The notes under the pieces: generated by a model
What the model was told of the DNA's origin: nothing
The model's database searches: none
What the model saw: the letters and a program-made list of their open reading frames with translations, nothing else
NCBI GenBank assembly: GCA_013141115.1
Contig: JABFRP010000002.1
Location: forward strand, 2,654,647-2,718,646
Source: Ferruginibacter sp.
Lineage (GTDB): Bacteria > Bacteroidota > Bacteroidia > Chitinophagales > Chitinophagaceae
Direction of reading: 5' to 3'
Length of the DNA: 64,000 bases
Shown: positions 35,041 to 44,381 of the stretch, one piece after another
Layout of the letters: each line of letters starts with the position of its first letter
Position numbering within the stretch: position 1 is the first letter of the stretch
Program-made: the position numbers and the translations under genes

Positions 35041-36723
35041 ATGGCAGAAACTAATTACGACGCAATTGTTGTAGGCTCCGGCATCAGTGGTGGCTGGGCC
35101 GCAAAAGAACTTACCGAAAAAGGCCTTAAAGTTTTAATGCTTGAAAGAGGTAATCATATTGAGCATGTAAAAGATTATGTAACTGCCAATAAAGAAATAT
35201 GGGAGTTTCCGCACAGGGATACCCGTACGCAGGAAATGATAAAAGAACACCCCGTTTTAAAAAGAGATTATCCTTTAAGTGAACAAACCTTGGGCATGTG
35301 GGTAAAAGACACCGAAAGCCCTTACACCGAAACAAAACGTTTCGATTGGTTCAGGGCTTATCATACAGGTGGCCGTTCCTTACACTGGGGCCGCCAGAGT
35401 TATCGTTTTAGTAAAATGGATTTTGAAGCTAATGCTAAAGAAGGTATTGGAATAGATTGGCCTATTCGTTACGATGAAATAGCGCCATGGTACAGCTATG
35501 TAGAAAAGTTTGCCGGCATACAAGGCAGTAAAGAAGGATTGGATGTATTGCCCGATGGTGAATTTTTACCAGCCATGGATATGAACGTAGTGGAAAAAGA
35601 TGTGGCCGTAAAATTAAAATCGCACTATAACGGTAAGCGGCACATGTTTATTGGCCGCAGTGCAAATATTACCGAAGCAAGGCCGGAGCAGGGAAGAACG
35701 AATTGTCAGTACCGTGACAGGTGCTGGCGTGGTTGTCCGTTTGGAGGTTACTTCAGCACGCAATCCGCAACATTACCTGCAGCAAGAAAAACAGGTAATC
35801 TTACCATGGAGAACAATAAAATTGTTACCAAACTCATCTACGATAAAAATAGCAAAAAGGCAACCGGGGTGGAAGTGATAGATGCCGAAACCAATAAGAC
35901 TTACACTTACAATGCAAAAATTATTTTCCTCTGTGCATCATCTTTTAACAGCACATGGATTTTAATGAATACTGCTACAGAAGTTTGGCCCGAAGGTTTA
36001 GGCAGCAGTAGCGGCGAGTTGGGGCATAATGTAATGGATCATCATTTTAGAGTAGGCGCATCCGGAAGGGCAGAAGGATATGAAGACAAATATATTTTCG
36101 GCCGCAGGCCAACTGGTATTTATATCCCCCGGTTTAGAAATATCGATGGCGATAAAAGAGATTACCTGCGTGGCTTTGGTTACCAGGGAAGTGCCGGAAG
36201 AGGGAGAGGAATTAATGTGGCTGAATTAACTATCGGTGCAGAATTAAAAGACGCATTAACAGAACCAGGTAACTGGAATATGGGTATTACCGCCTTTGGC
36301 GAAATGTTGCCCGACCACAGTAATAAAATCTCTCTGGATAAAACCAAAAAAGATAAATGGGGCTTACCCGTTTTAAATTTTGATGTGGAGATAAAAGAGA
36401 ACGAAAAAAAGATGCGGATAGATATGATGAACGATGCAGCAGAAATGCTTGAAGCTGCCGGATTAAAAGATGTACATACCAATGATTCGGGTTATGCAGT
36501 GGGTATGGGTATTCACGAAATGGGTACGGCACGTATGGGCAGAGATGCAAAAACATCGGTGCTTAATGGCAACAACCAGGTATGGGATGCCATGAATGTA
36601 TTTGTAACAGATGGTGCCTGCATGACAAGTGCAAGCTGTGTAAACCCATCATTAACTTATATGGCTTTAACTGCAAGAGCAGTAGATTTTGCAGTGAAGG
36701 AATTAAAGAAAGGTAATTTGTAA
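35041..36723 (+). CDS. GMC-type FAD sugar dehydrogenase, catalytic subunit 1
   Basis: The 560 residues have an N-terminal FAD site (AIVVGSGISGGWAAKEL). The motif CQYRDRCWRGCPFGG has cysteines spaced C-x5-C-x3-C, as in FAD glucose dehydrogenases that hold a [3Fe-4S] cluster. The active-site His is in GIHEMGTARMG and the Asn in CVNPSLTYMALTARA. There is no signal peptide, so it is probably exported folded with the subunit-3 protein downstream. Likely role: oxidising a sugar or glycoside at C3 (or C1) and passing electrons to cytochrome c. It is paralogous to the next gene. Confidence 0.88.
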   Translation: MAETNYDAIVVGSGISGGWAAKELTEKGLKVLMLERGNHIEHVKDYVTANKEIWEFPHRDTRTQEMIKEHPVLKRDYPLSEQTLGMWVKDTESPYTETKRFDWFRAYHTGGRSLHWGRQSYRFSKMDFEANAKEGIGIDWPIRYDEIAPWYSYVEKFAGIQGSKEGLDVLPDGEFLPAMDMNVVEKDVAVKLKSHYNGKRHMFIGRSANITEARPEQGRTNCQYRDRCWRGCPFGGYFSTQSATLPAARKTGNLTMENNKIVTKLIYDKNSKKATGVEVIDAETNKTYTYNAKIIFLCASSFNSTWILMNTATEVWPEGLGSSSGELGHNVMDHHFRVGASGRAEGYEDKYIFGRRPTGIYIPRFRNIDGDKRDYLRGFGYQGSAGRGRGINVAELTIGAELKDALTEPGNWNMGITAFGEMLPDHSNKISLDKTKKDKWGLPVLNFDVEIKENEKKMRIDMMNDAAEMLEAAGLKDVHTNDSGYAVGMGIHEMGTARMGRDAKTSVLNGNNQVWDAMNVFVTDGACMTSASCVNPSLTYMALTARAVDFAVKELKKGNL

Positions 36724-36764
36724 AGTGAATCAAACAAGTTAACTATTTAATCAATAAACCAACC

Positions 36765-38444
36765 ATGGCAGATAATACTTATGATGCAATTGTAGTAGGC
36801 TCCGGTATCAGCGGAGGCTGGGCTGCCAAGGAATTGTGCGAAAAAGGATTGAAAGTATTATTGCTGGAACGTGGTGGGCCACACGAACATATTACAGACT
36901 ATAAAAACGCTACCAAAAATATTTGGGAGTTTGCACATCGTGGTGATACTACACCGGAACAAAGAAAAAAATATCCGGTAATACACCGTGGCTGGGCTGC
37001 ACAGGAACAAGTGATGGATGCATGGGCTAATGAAGAAGATTGTCCGTATACCGAAGTAAAACCTTTTACATGGTGGAGAAGTTATCGCTTTGGTGGCCGA
37101 TCTGTTTTATGGGGCAGGCATAGTTACCGCTGGAGCCCAATGGATTTTGAAGCCAATGCAAAAGATGGTATTGCTGTTCCCTGGCCGGTAAATTATAATG
37201 ATATAGCACCATGGTACGATCATGTAGAAAAATTTGCAGGTATCAGCGGATCAAAAGAAGGTATACCTAATTTACCCGATGGACAATTTTTACCTCCCTT
37301 TCCTTTAAATATTGTAGAGAAAGATGTGGCTGCCAGAATAAAAGAAAAGTTTAAAAACGAAAGACATTTAATTATTGGAAGAGTAGCTAACATAACGGTG
37401 CCTCATAACGAAAGGCCGGGATGTCAGTACAGAGATCGTTGCTGGGAAGGCTGCCCGTTTGGTGGTTATTTCAGTACGCAATCTTCCACTTATCCTGCGG
37501 CATTAAAAACAGGCAATTTAACTGTTCGTCCTTACTCATTAGTTTCGCAGGTGTTGTATGATAAGGATAAAAAGAAAGCCACTGGGGTAGAAGTGCTGGA
37601 TACAGAAGATAATAAAACCTACCAGTTCAATGCTAAAATAGTTTTTCTATGTGCATCGGCATTAAATTCTGCATGGATATTAATGCGATCGGCAACTGAT
37701 GTTTGGGCTGATGGATTGGGTAGCAGCAGTGGTGAGTTGGGGCACAACATTATGGATCATCATTATAATATTGGTGCCAACGGAACTATAGAAGGTTACG
37801 AAGACAAATATTATTATGGCCGCAGGCCAACAGGATTTTATATTCCACGCTTTGCTAATGTAGGGGCCGATAAAAGGGATTACCTGCGTGGTTTTGGTTA
37901 TCAGGGAAGCGCCAGCCGCAGTGGCTGGAGCCGTGAAATTGCAGAGATGAATATTGGTGCCGATTTAAAAGAAGCATTAACTGAACCTGGTGCATGGCAA
38001 ATGGGTGCCACCGGCTTTGGAGAAATTTTGCCCTATCATGAAAACAAAATAACGCTGGATAAAAATAAAAAAGATAAATGGGGTTTGCCGGTACTTTCCA
38101 TGGATGCAGAATTGAAAGAAAATGAAATGAAGATGCGGAAGGATATTGTAATAGAAATGGTAGCTATGCTGGAAGCGGCCGGAGCAAAAAATATTAATAC
38201 TTATGATGGCGGCCATGCTATGGGGCATGGCATTCACGAAATGGGTACAGCACGTATGGGTAACGATCCTAAAACATCGGTATTAAATAAGTGGAACCAG
38301 GTATGGGATGCGCCCAATGTATTTGTAACAGACGGCTCATTTATGACATCTTCGGCTTGCCAAAATCCATCACTAACTTACATGGCATTTACGGCACGTG
38401 CTGCTAACTATGCGGTAGAAGAATTAAAAAAACAAAATTTGTAA
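36765..38444 (+). CDS. GMC-type FAD sugar dehydrogenase, catalytic subunit 2
   Basis: The 559 residues are a full-length paralogue of the preceding protein, with the same FAD site (AIVVGSGISGGWAAKEL), the cluster motif CQYRDRCWEGCPFGGYFSTQS and the active-site segments GIHEMGTARMG and NPSLTYMAFTARA. Differences concentrate in the ~50-100 region and around residue 345-390, likely substrate-facing. There is no signal peptide. It is 41 nt after copy 1 and 19 nt before the small subunit, so both catalytic subunits probably compete for or share one partner. Confidence 0.88.
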   Translation: MADNTYDAIVVGSGISGGWAAKELCEKGLKVLLLERGGPHEHITDYKNATKNIWEFAHRGDTTPEQRKKYPVIHRGWAAQEQVMDAWANEEDCPYTEVKPFTWWRSYRFGGRSVLWGRHSYRWSPMDFEANAKDGIAVPWPVNYNDIAPWYDHVEKFAGISGSKEGIPNLPDGQFLPPFPLNIVEKDVAARIKEKFKNERHLIIGRVANITVPHNERPGCQYRDRCWEGCPFGGYFSTQSSTYPAALKTGNLTVRPYSLVSQVLYDKDKKKATGVEVLDTEDNKTYQFNAKIVFLCASALNSAWILMRSATDVWADGLGSSSGELGHNIMDHHYNIGANGTIEGYEDKYYYGRRPTGFYIPRFANVGADKRDYLRGFGYQGSASRSGWSREIAEMNIGADLKEALTEPGAWQMGATGFGEILPYHENKITLDKNKKDKWGLPVLSMDAELKENEMKMRKDIVIEMVAMLEAAGAKNINTYDGGHAMGHGIHEMGTARMGNDPKTSVLNKWNQVWDAPNVFVTDGSFMTSSACQNPSLTYMAFTARAANYAVEELKKQNL

Positions 38445-38463
38445 TACTCCTAAAATAATAATT

Positions 38464-39081
38464 ATGGAACGCAGAGAACTATTGAAAATGATTGCTGTAC
38501 TAACCGGTGGTGTTGTAATTGGTGGCGATGTATTTTTATCGGGCTGTACGGCTAAAGAAGCCGATGCCTCAACCTTTTCGGCAGATAATATTGCACTGCT
38601 GAATGAAATTGGCGAAACTATTATTCCTGCTACCAACACACCGGGTGCAAAAGCTGCAAAAGTGGGCGAGTTTATGAAAATAATTGTTACCGATTGTTAT
38701 ACTACCGAACAACAAAAAGTTTTTGGCGAAGGCCTTGCAGGGTTAAATGCCGCTTGCGAAAAAGCCAATGGTAAATCGTTTATGGATTGCACCGCCGACC
38801 AACGTAAATCTTTTTTAATTGCATTGGAAAAAGAAGCCAAAGAATACAATAAGCAGCGTGACGAAAAAGAAAAAGAAGCGAAAGAAAAAGCTAAAGTAAC
38901 AATGGATCCTGATTTTGTTGTCGCCCCATCGCATTATTATACTATGGTAAAACAATTAAGTATCTGGGGATATTTTAGTTCGGAAATTGGACAAAAACAG
39001 GCACTTCGGCATTTGCCTGTTCCCGGAAGATATGATGGCAATTTACCGTATAAAAAAGGGGATAAGGCCTGGGCAATTTAA
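38464..39081 (+). CDS. Gluconate 2-dehydrogenase subunit 3-like (small subunit)
   Basis: The 205 residues start with a twin-arginine-like signal (MERRELLKMIAVLTGG) and a possible lipobox (FLSGCTAKE). The subunit-3 domain has LLNEIGETIIPATNTPGAKAAKVGEFM, then a charged Lys/Glu helix, and ends FSSEIGQKQALRHLPVPGRYDG. In known FAD dehydrogenase complexes this subunit supplies the Tat signal and chaperones the GMC subunit. Here a single copy serves two GMC genes. A hairpin overlapping the convergent gene terminates the operon. Confidence 0.88.
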   Translation: MERRELLKMIAVLTGGVVIGGDVFLSGCTAKEADASTFSADNIALLNEIGETIIPATNTPGAKAAKVGEFMKIIVTDCYTTEQQKVFGEGLAGLNAACEKANGKSFMDCTADQRKSFLIALEKEAKEYNKQRDEKEKEAKEKAKVTMDPDFVVAPSHYYTMVKQLSIWGYFSSEIGQKQALRHLPVPGRYDGNLPYKKGDKAWAI

Positions 39082-39101
39082 TTGCAGTGGTTTAAAATAT
39101 T

Positions 39102-39572
39102 TTAAATGCCGTTCATTTTTTGGGCGGCATTTTTTGTTGCAAACAATTTGCTGTAAAATGTATATACATAGCAACCGGCACAAAAACCGGCAAAGCTTTC
39201 TAAAAAGGCAAACATGCTAAGCACCACTGCCAGAAGAGTTGCCGTATTGGTATAATTAAAAACAGTTAATGCCAGTATGGCCAGGGAAAATATAAAACCA
39301 ATTTTGGCTGCAAATCTTTTGGGGGCCTGATCGATAGGTTTTACTTTAATAGCAAAAAGCTGCACTTCTTTATCGCTGATAAAGTTGAGCAGACTGTACT
39401 TACCTAAATTAAAAGCACGGCAAAAAAAATCGATGGTTAAAAAAGCTGCAATACTCCAGTGAGTAAGCCACAGGTATACAATTGCCAGCAGCAATACATT
39501 TAGTGCAGTTAACCGCACTTTGTTTTCGTTAACGGTGATAAAATCAACAGGACATTCTAAATTATTGGCCAT
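39102..39572 (-). CDS. DUF4395 membrane protein
   Basis: 156 residues from the ATG at 39572 (MANNLECPVDFITVNENKVR). About four membrane segments, with an N-terminal CPVDF and a later SFAGFCAGCYVYTFY holding a CAGC pair, match DUF4395. The paired cysteines suggest a redox or sulfur role, but none is established. Its last codons overlap a rightward terminator. cysM is divergent upstream. Confidence 0.8.
   Translation of the reverse strand: MANNLECPVDFITVNENKVRLTALNVLLLAIVYLWLTHWSIAAFLTIDFFCRAFNLGKYSLLNFISDKEVQLFAIKVKPIDQAPKRFAAKIGFIFSLAILALTVFNYTNTATLLAVVLSMFAFLESFAGFCAGCYVYTFYSKLFATKNAAQKMNGI
39104..39135 (+). terminator. Terminator of the GMC operon inside the DUF4395 coding end
   Basis: AAATGCCG pairs with CGGCATTT and runs into T residues on the plus strand, 23 nt after the subunit-3 stop. 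The same bases encode the end of DUF4395 on the minus strand. Confidence 0.75.
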
Positions 39573-39753
39573 ATACTTTTTTAAGAAGCTACAAATGTAC
39601 AAATACCCTATTAAAATTATAGACTTTCAAAATTATTTAAAAGTTAAATAATAAAATACCGTTTTTAGTAAATGTTTTTGTTTAAACCCTTTCAATTTTG
39701 TAGACTATTAGAATTTGGTTAACGAAATTATTTTATCATCATAAGTAATATTT

Positions 39754-40635
39754 ATGGCGGGTATATTAAACCTGGTGGGCAATACACCACTGGTGGAATT
39801 AAAAAAACTCAATCCCAATAGCAACGTAAAAATTTACGGTAAGCTGGAAGGCAATAACCCCGGCGGCAGTGTAAAAGACCGTGCTGCTTATGGTATGATA
39901 AAGGGCGCTATTGACAGAGGCGAAATAAAACCCGGTATTACATTGGTAGAAGCTACCAGTGGCAACACCGGTATTGCACTGGCCATGATTGCCAGTTTGT
40001 TTAATGTGCCTATAGAATTAGTGATGCCTGAAGATGCTACGAGAGAAAGGGTACTTACAATGGAAGCATTTGGTGCCAAAGTAACACTTACGCCTAAAGC
40101 GCAATCGATGGAAGGTGCTATTGATTATGCCAATGCACAAGTAGCCAAAGGTGGCTACCATATGCTGAATCAATTTGGCAATGCAGATAACCCTGCCATG
40201 CATTACAAAACCACCGGACCCGAAATTTGGAGAGATACCAACGAACAAGTAACGCATTTTGTTTCGGCAATGGGTACCACCGGAACTATAATGGGGGTAT
40301 CACAGTATTTAAAAGAACAAAACCCGGCTGTACAAATTATAGGCTGCCAGCCAGCAGGTGGTGCTAAAATACCCGGCATACGCAAATGGCCCGAAGCTTA
40401 TTTGCCCACTATATTTAACCGCAGCCGTGTAGACAGGGTTATTGAAATTGACGAACAGGATGCCCGTGTAATGGCCAAACGTTTAGCCCGTGAAGAAGCT
40501 ATCTTTAGTGGTATGAGCAGCGGCGGTGCCGCACATGCAGCTATTGAACTGGCAAAAGAATTAAAGGAGGGTGTGATTGTATTTATTGTTTGTGATAGGG
40601 GAGACAGGTATTTGAGTAGTGATTTGTTTGATTGA
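39754..40635 (+). CDS. cysM: Cysteine synthase B
   Basis: The 293 residues include NTPLVELKKLNP, the PLP lysine in NNPGGSVKDRAAY (about residue 41), SGNTGIALAMIA, GTTGTIMGVSQYLKEQ and KIPGIRKWPEAYLP, the last favouring CysM over CysK. It replaces the acetyl group of O-acetylserine with sulfide or thiosulfate to make cysteine. It is monocistronic and convergent with the LytTR gene. Confidence 0.93.
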   Translation: MAGILNLVGNTPLVELKKLNPNSNVKIYGKLEGNNPGGSVKDRAAYGMIKGAIDRGEIKPGITLVEATSGNTGIALAMIASLFNVPIELVMPEDATRERVLTMEAFGAKVTLTPKAQSMEGAIDYANAQVAKGGYHMLNQFGNADNPAMHYKTTGPEIWRDTNEQVTHFVSAMGTTGTIMGVSQYLKEQNPAVQIIGCQPAGGAKIPGIRKWPEAYLPTIFNRSRVDRVIEIDEQDARVMAKRLAREEAIFSGMSSGGAAHAAIELAKELKEGVIVFIVCDRGDRYLSSDLFD

Positions 40636-40646
40636 GCGAAAAATAT

Positions 40647-41390
40647 CTACAACCACCCAAACCGCTCAATAAGTTTTTCTTTTTTATTTCTTGCCACAGG
40701 AATACTATCTTCATTACTCATGATGAGGTAATTACCTTCGCCCCTTACATATTTTTTTATGTGGTCAAGGTTAACGAGGTATTGCCGGTGTACCCTTAAA
40801 AAATTTCTTTCTTCCAGTATTTCCTGTATATCGCCTAATGTTTTGGCTACCACATATTTTTGTCCATCTTCTAAATAAAAGTGGGTATAATTATTATCCG
40901 ATTCGCAGTACAACACTTTTTTAATTTCGGTAAAGGTTACGCCATTTTGGTAAGGCAATGCAATTTTATCAGGCTGGTATTTTTCTCCGCCATGTAATTG
41001 CTGTTTCATAGCTTGCAGTTGGCGTGGATCGGGTTTTTGCTGCAATGCTTTTTGTACGGCATCTTTCAGGTGTTTGCCATCAATGGGTTTTAATAAATAA
41101 TCCAGTGCATTAAAGCGAAAAGCTTTTACTGCAAACTGATCATAGGCAGTTACAAATACTAAACTAAAATTGATGGAGTCCAGTCTTTCCAATAATTGAA
41201 AACCATTCATCACCGGTATTTCAATATCCAAAAAAACAATATCGGGTTGTAATTCGTTTATCTTTAAAAGCCCATCCGTACTTGCAGTACATTCGGCTAT
41301 TACCTGTACCTGCGGACAGTATATTTTTAATTGCAATGACAGCAGCTTTACGCAATCCGGTTCATCATCTATAATAATTGCTTTCAGCAT
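40647..41390 (-). CDS. LytTR family response regulator
   Basis: The 247 residues comprise a receiver domain (IIDDEPDCVKLL; phosphoacceptor Asp in DIVFLDIEIPVMNG; DYLLKPIDG) and a C-terminal LytTR DNA-binding domain (LYCESDNNYTHFYLEDGQ, FLRVHRQYLVNLDHIKKYVRGEGNY). It starts 9 nt after the kinase gene, so the two form a two-component operon. Target genes are not evident from position. Confidence 0.93.
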   Translation of the reverse strand: MLKAIIIDDEPDCVKLLSLQLKIYCPQVQVIAECTASTDGLLKINELQPDIVFLDIEIPVMNGFQLLERLDSINFSLVFVTAYDQFAVKAFRFNALDYLLKPIDGKHLKDAVQKALQQKPDPRQLQAMKQQLHGGEKYQPDKIALPYQNGVTFTEIKKVLYCESDNNYTHFYLEDGQKYVVAKTLGDIQEILEERNFLRVHRQYLVNLDHIKKYVRGEGNYLIMSNEDSIPVARNKKEKLIERFGWL

Positions 41391-41399
41391 GGGTTAAAA

Positions 41400-43421
41400 T
41401 TATAAAGGTATCTCAATAATTACTTTTGTTCCTGCAGCTTTATGCTGGTCATCGTAAAGGTCAATAATTTTTATTGCCGTACTGGTTTGATATAAATGAT
41501 TGATGGCGTCCAGTCTTTCGGAAGACATTTTTAAACCATAGGATTTTTGCCTGGTGGCAGATTTACTTTTATGTTGCTGCGCCATTGCACGGCCAATGCC
41601 ATCATCCGTTATTTCAATATACAACAGGTATTCTGCAGGTTGTGTAATATTGATCAATATAGTACCTCCTTCATCTTTATGCATCAGTCCATGCCATATC
41701 GCATTTTCTACATAAGGCTGCAATAGCAAAGGCGGTAGCTCAATATAATGCTGATCGATGGATGGCATTACCTGTATTTTATATTGTACTTTATTTTTAA
41801 ACCGCATCGCTTCCAGTTCGATATACAAGGTTAGTGTTTCCAGTTCTTTTTGCAGGGTTACTTTTTCCGATCGGGAATTGTCGAGTACCAGTCGTATGAG
41901 TTGCGAAAATTTGGTGAGGTATTCTGACGCCGTTTGTGAATCATTTTCCAACGTATACAGTTTAATAGAGTTAAGACAGTTAAAAATAAAATGTGGATTC
42001 ATTTGTGCACGTAAAGCAATCATTTCTGTTTCGGCAATCTTATGTTCAAACTCAGTTTCTACCTGTTTTATTTTTTGTGCTTCTACCAGTTTGTTTTGTG
42101 CTTCCAGTGCAGCGGTTCTCTCTTGCAAAGCGGCTTCGAGTTGCTGATTGTAGTTTTGCTGCAGTGCATTTTTTTCTACCAAAACCAGTTTGCTCCGATA
42201 CGAAAGTGCGAATGAAAAGCAAATAGCTTCAATAGTTAAGCCCAGCACTAAAAATGCAGGAGGAAAAATAAGTATCACAAACAGTTCTGAATAATGAAAA
42301 GGAATTAGTACAAGTGCCGCCACCGGGAAACACCACAATACCAGCAGGCTAAGTAGCCCTACAAGCAAAAACCATTTTATTCTTTCTTTACTTTTTGCAG
42401 TTAATACCAGCAAAACAATATGCAATGCCGCAACCGGCATTATCGATAAAAAGTATCCATAATAATCAGGGTCGAAGGGAAACCAACCAGTTCTGATAGT
42501 AATAAATTCGGTAAGCATTTGTAAAAAAGCGATGCCTACTAAAATCTTTACAATCATCCAGCCTCTTTTAAAATGTACCCGTAGCTTTAAAATACTGCCA
42601 ATAAAAAAACTATACAGCACCGGCACTAAAAATAAAAATACCGATAACATCACATCATGAAAGAAGGATGGAAACATATTCATGCCATGGCGGATATCCA
42701 TCCAGAATAATGCGGTGCATAAAGAAGCGATGGTGTAGCCGATATACCACAGAAATGATTTATCCCGATACAAATAATATTGGTACATGGCATACAACGA
42801 AATAAAAAACAGGCAACCAACCATGGAGGCCAGCATTAAAAAAAGATACCGGTCTGTATATTTTCCGGATGCTACGCCTTTTGAAAAAGTGTAAGGCGTT
42901 TGCAGCCCGATGGATGGCGGTATCAGTTGGTTCTGCCTGTCTTCGGTACGTGCCCAGTAAGTAATTGTATTAAGCGGCGGTATGGCAACAGGCGTCATCC
43001 AAAAATTATCGGTGCCTTTTTTGGTTTGATATGCACCACCCGTTCCAATTAATTGTTGCTTAGTGTACAGCCTTGTAAAATAGTGGGCAGATAGATCAAT
43101 ACGAAGATTAATAGTGTCGGTTGCAGAAGTATTGTTGATGGTGAATTTAAACCATTGAATAATTAACGGACGGTTAGAGAATTTTTGCTGGCGAAATTCT
43201 TTTGCGTAAGGAATGAAGGGCTTCTTTTTTATGTCTTCAAAAGAAAGTGGCTTGTCTAAACTTGTTGATGTGCCAGGTTGCTCCTCATAAAATAAAGTTT
43301 GGTTGGCAATATCCAATCCTGTTTCCCATTGTGGCTGGCCGTTTAATTTAATAGTATCCTGTGCAATGCAATTGCTGGTACCCAAAACAAAAAAATAAAG
43401 GAATAAAAACAGGCGTTGCAT
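41400..43421 (-). CDS. 7TMR-DISM sensor histidine kinase (LytS-type)
   Basis: Start at MQRLFLFLYFF (43421), which opens a clean signal peptide (NCIAQ); 673 residues. An extracellular 7TMR-DISM-type beta domain (about 25-170) precedes seven membrane helices (about 190-395), a coiled coil (LQQNYNQQLEAALQERTAALEAQN), a His_kinase domain with the phospho-His in AQMNPHFIFNCLNSIKLY, and an ATPase domain with PYVENAIWHGL and DDGIGRAMA. It probably senses a sugar or peptide outside and phosphorylates the LytTR regulator. Confidence 0.92.
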   Translation of the reverse strand: MQRLFLFLYFFVLGTSNCIAQDTIKLNGQPQWETGLDIANQTLFYEEQPGTSTSLDKPLSFEDIKKKPFIPYAKEFRQQKFSNRPLIIQWFKFTINNTSATDTINLRIDLSAHYFTRLYTKQQLIGTGGAYQTKKGTDNFWMTPVAIPPLNTITYWARTEDRQNQLIPPSIGLQTPYTFSKGVASGKYTDRYLFLMLASMVGCLFFISLYAMYQYYLYRDKSFLWYIGYTIASLCTALFWMDIRHGMNMFPSFFHDVMLSVFLFLVPVLYSFFIGSILKLRVHFKRGWMIVKILVGIAFLQMLTEFITIRTGWFPFDPDYYGYFLSIMPVAALHIVLLVLTAKSKERIKWFLLVGLLSLLVLWCFPVAALVLIPFHYSELFVILIFPPAFLVLGLTIEAICFSFALSYRSKLVLVEKNALQQNYNQQLEAALQERTAALEAQNKLVEAQKIKQVETEFEHKIAETEMIALRAQMNPHFIFNCLNSIKLYTLENDSQTASEYLTKFSQLIRLVLDNSRSEKVTLQKELETLTLYIELEAMRFKNKVQYKIQVMPSIDQHYIELPPLLLQPYVENAIWHGLMHKDEGGTILINITQPAEYLLYIEITDDGIGRAMAQQHKSKSATRQKSYGLKMSSERLDAINHLYQTSTAIKIIDLYDDQHKAAGTKVIIEIPL

Positions 43422-43686
43422 AAAAGCTGGTATATTTTTAAAATTAGCCAAACCATTCAGCATTGCCTAAACCGTTTGGCGAACAGCCATTTTTTTGAGG
43501 GAATGGTAAAACATGCTGCCATTGTTACCACGCATTGTAAATACTGCTACTCACTCATAAATAGTACTGCTTACCATACGCTGCTTTAAAACATCGTTTT
43601 GTTAACTGAATTTTACTGCATAGCATCACGGTAATTGTGATGTTGTGTGTTACCCCAAAGTAACATTTAGGCTAAAAAAAGTAAAT

Positions 43687-44196
43687 ATGAAAACTGTTAG
43701 AATCATTTCGATTTACATACTTGTACTTTGTACCACATTTTATGCAGGGGTTGGTGTTTTTCATTTTATATGTCCGTTTGACCAACATTTTGACACAATT
43801 GCATTTGCTAAATATTGGAAAGTTGTGGACGGTTATATGGGAAAAAGAATGTCTGTTTTTATGCCAATTTGGTTGTTAGTGATTATTTTCAATCTCATTG
43901 TATTTATTAAAACCTGGCGTAGAAGTCCGATTTTCTGGATAATTCTTTCAACACTAATCATTTTGATAGTGGATATATCATTTACAATAAAATCTCAAAT
44001 TCCTATCAACAAATATTTCCAAAGTATCGATGTTAATAACCTGACTGAGACACAAATTAAGACTGTACAACAATATAGAGAAGATACAGATAAAAATTTT
44101 GGCAAACGCAGTACTCACGTCCTGATTGTATTTTTTCTCATAAGCATTACGCCTTACTTGTTACCACGACTAAACAATGAACAATTAAAGATTTAA
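43687..44196 (+). CDS. Membrane protein resembling DUF1772
   Basis: 169 residues from the ATG at 43687 (MKTVRIISIYILVLCTTFYAGVGVFHF). Four membrane segments are likely. The middle INKYFQSIDVNNLTETQI and the later QQYREDTDKNFGKRSTHVLIVFF follow the DUF1772 pattern, in which an Asn-Pro-like loop precedes a basic RWxxWH-type helix; that motif is degraded here. Function unknown. A further DUF1772-like gene lies at about 48 kb. Confidence 0.6.
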   Translation: MKTVRIISIYILVLCTTFYAGVGVFHFICPFDQHFDTIAFAKYWKVVDGYMGKRMSVFMPIWLLVIIFNLIVFIKTWRRSPIFWIILSTLIILIVDISFTIKSQIPINKYFQSIDVNNLTETQIKTVQQYREDTDKNFGKRSTHVLIVFFLISITPYLLPRLNNEQLKI

Positions 44197-44381
44197 AATA
44201 AAGGCGAATCCTAAACAGCATTGCCGTTGGTTAAACGAGTTTCAAATTACAAACCTTCGCAAAGCCTTAACCTTAGCTGCTATTAATGGAAACAGACAGA
44301 ACAGTTCCAACTATATTGAACCTTAACAAGGCAATTTTTTTAAATAACAATAACCAAAAGTGGCAACTCATGCAATTAATC

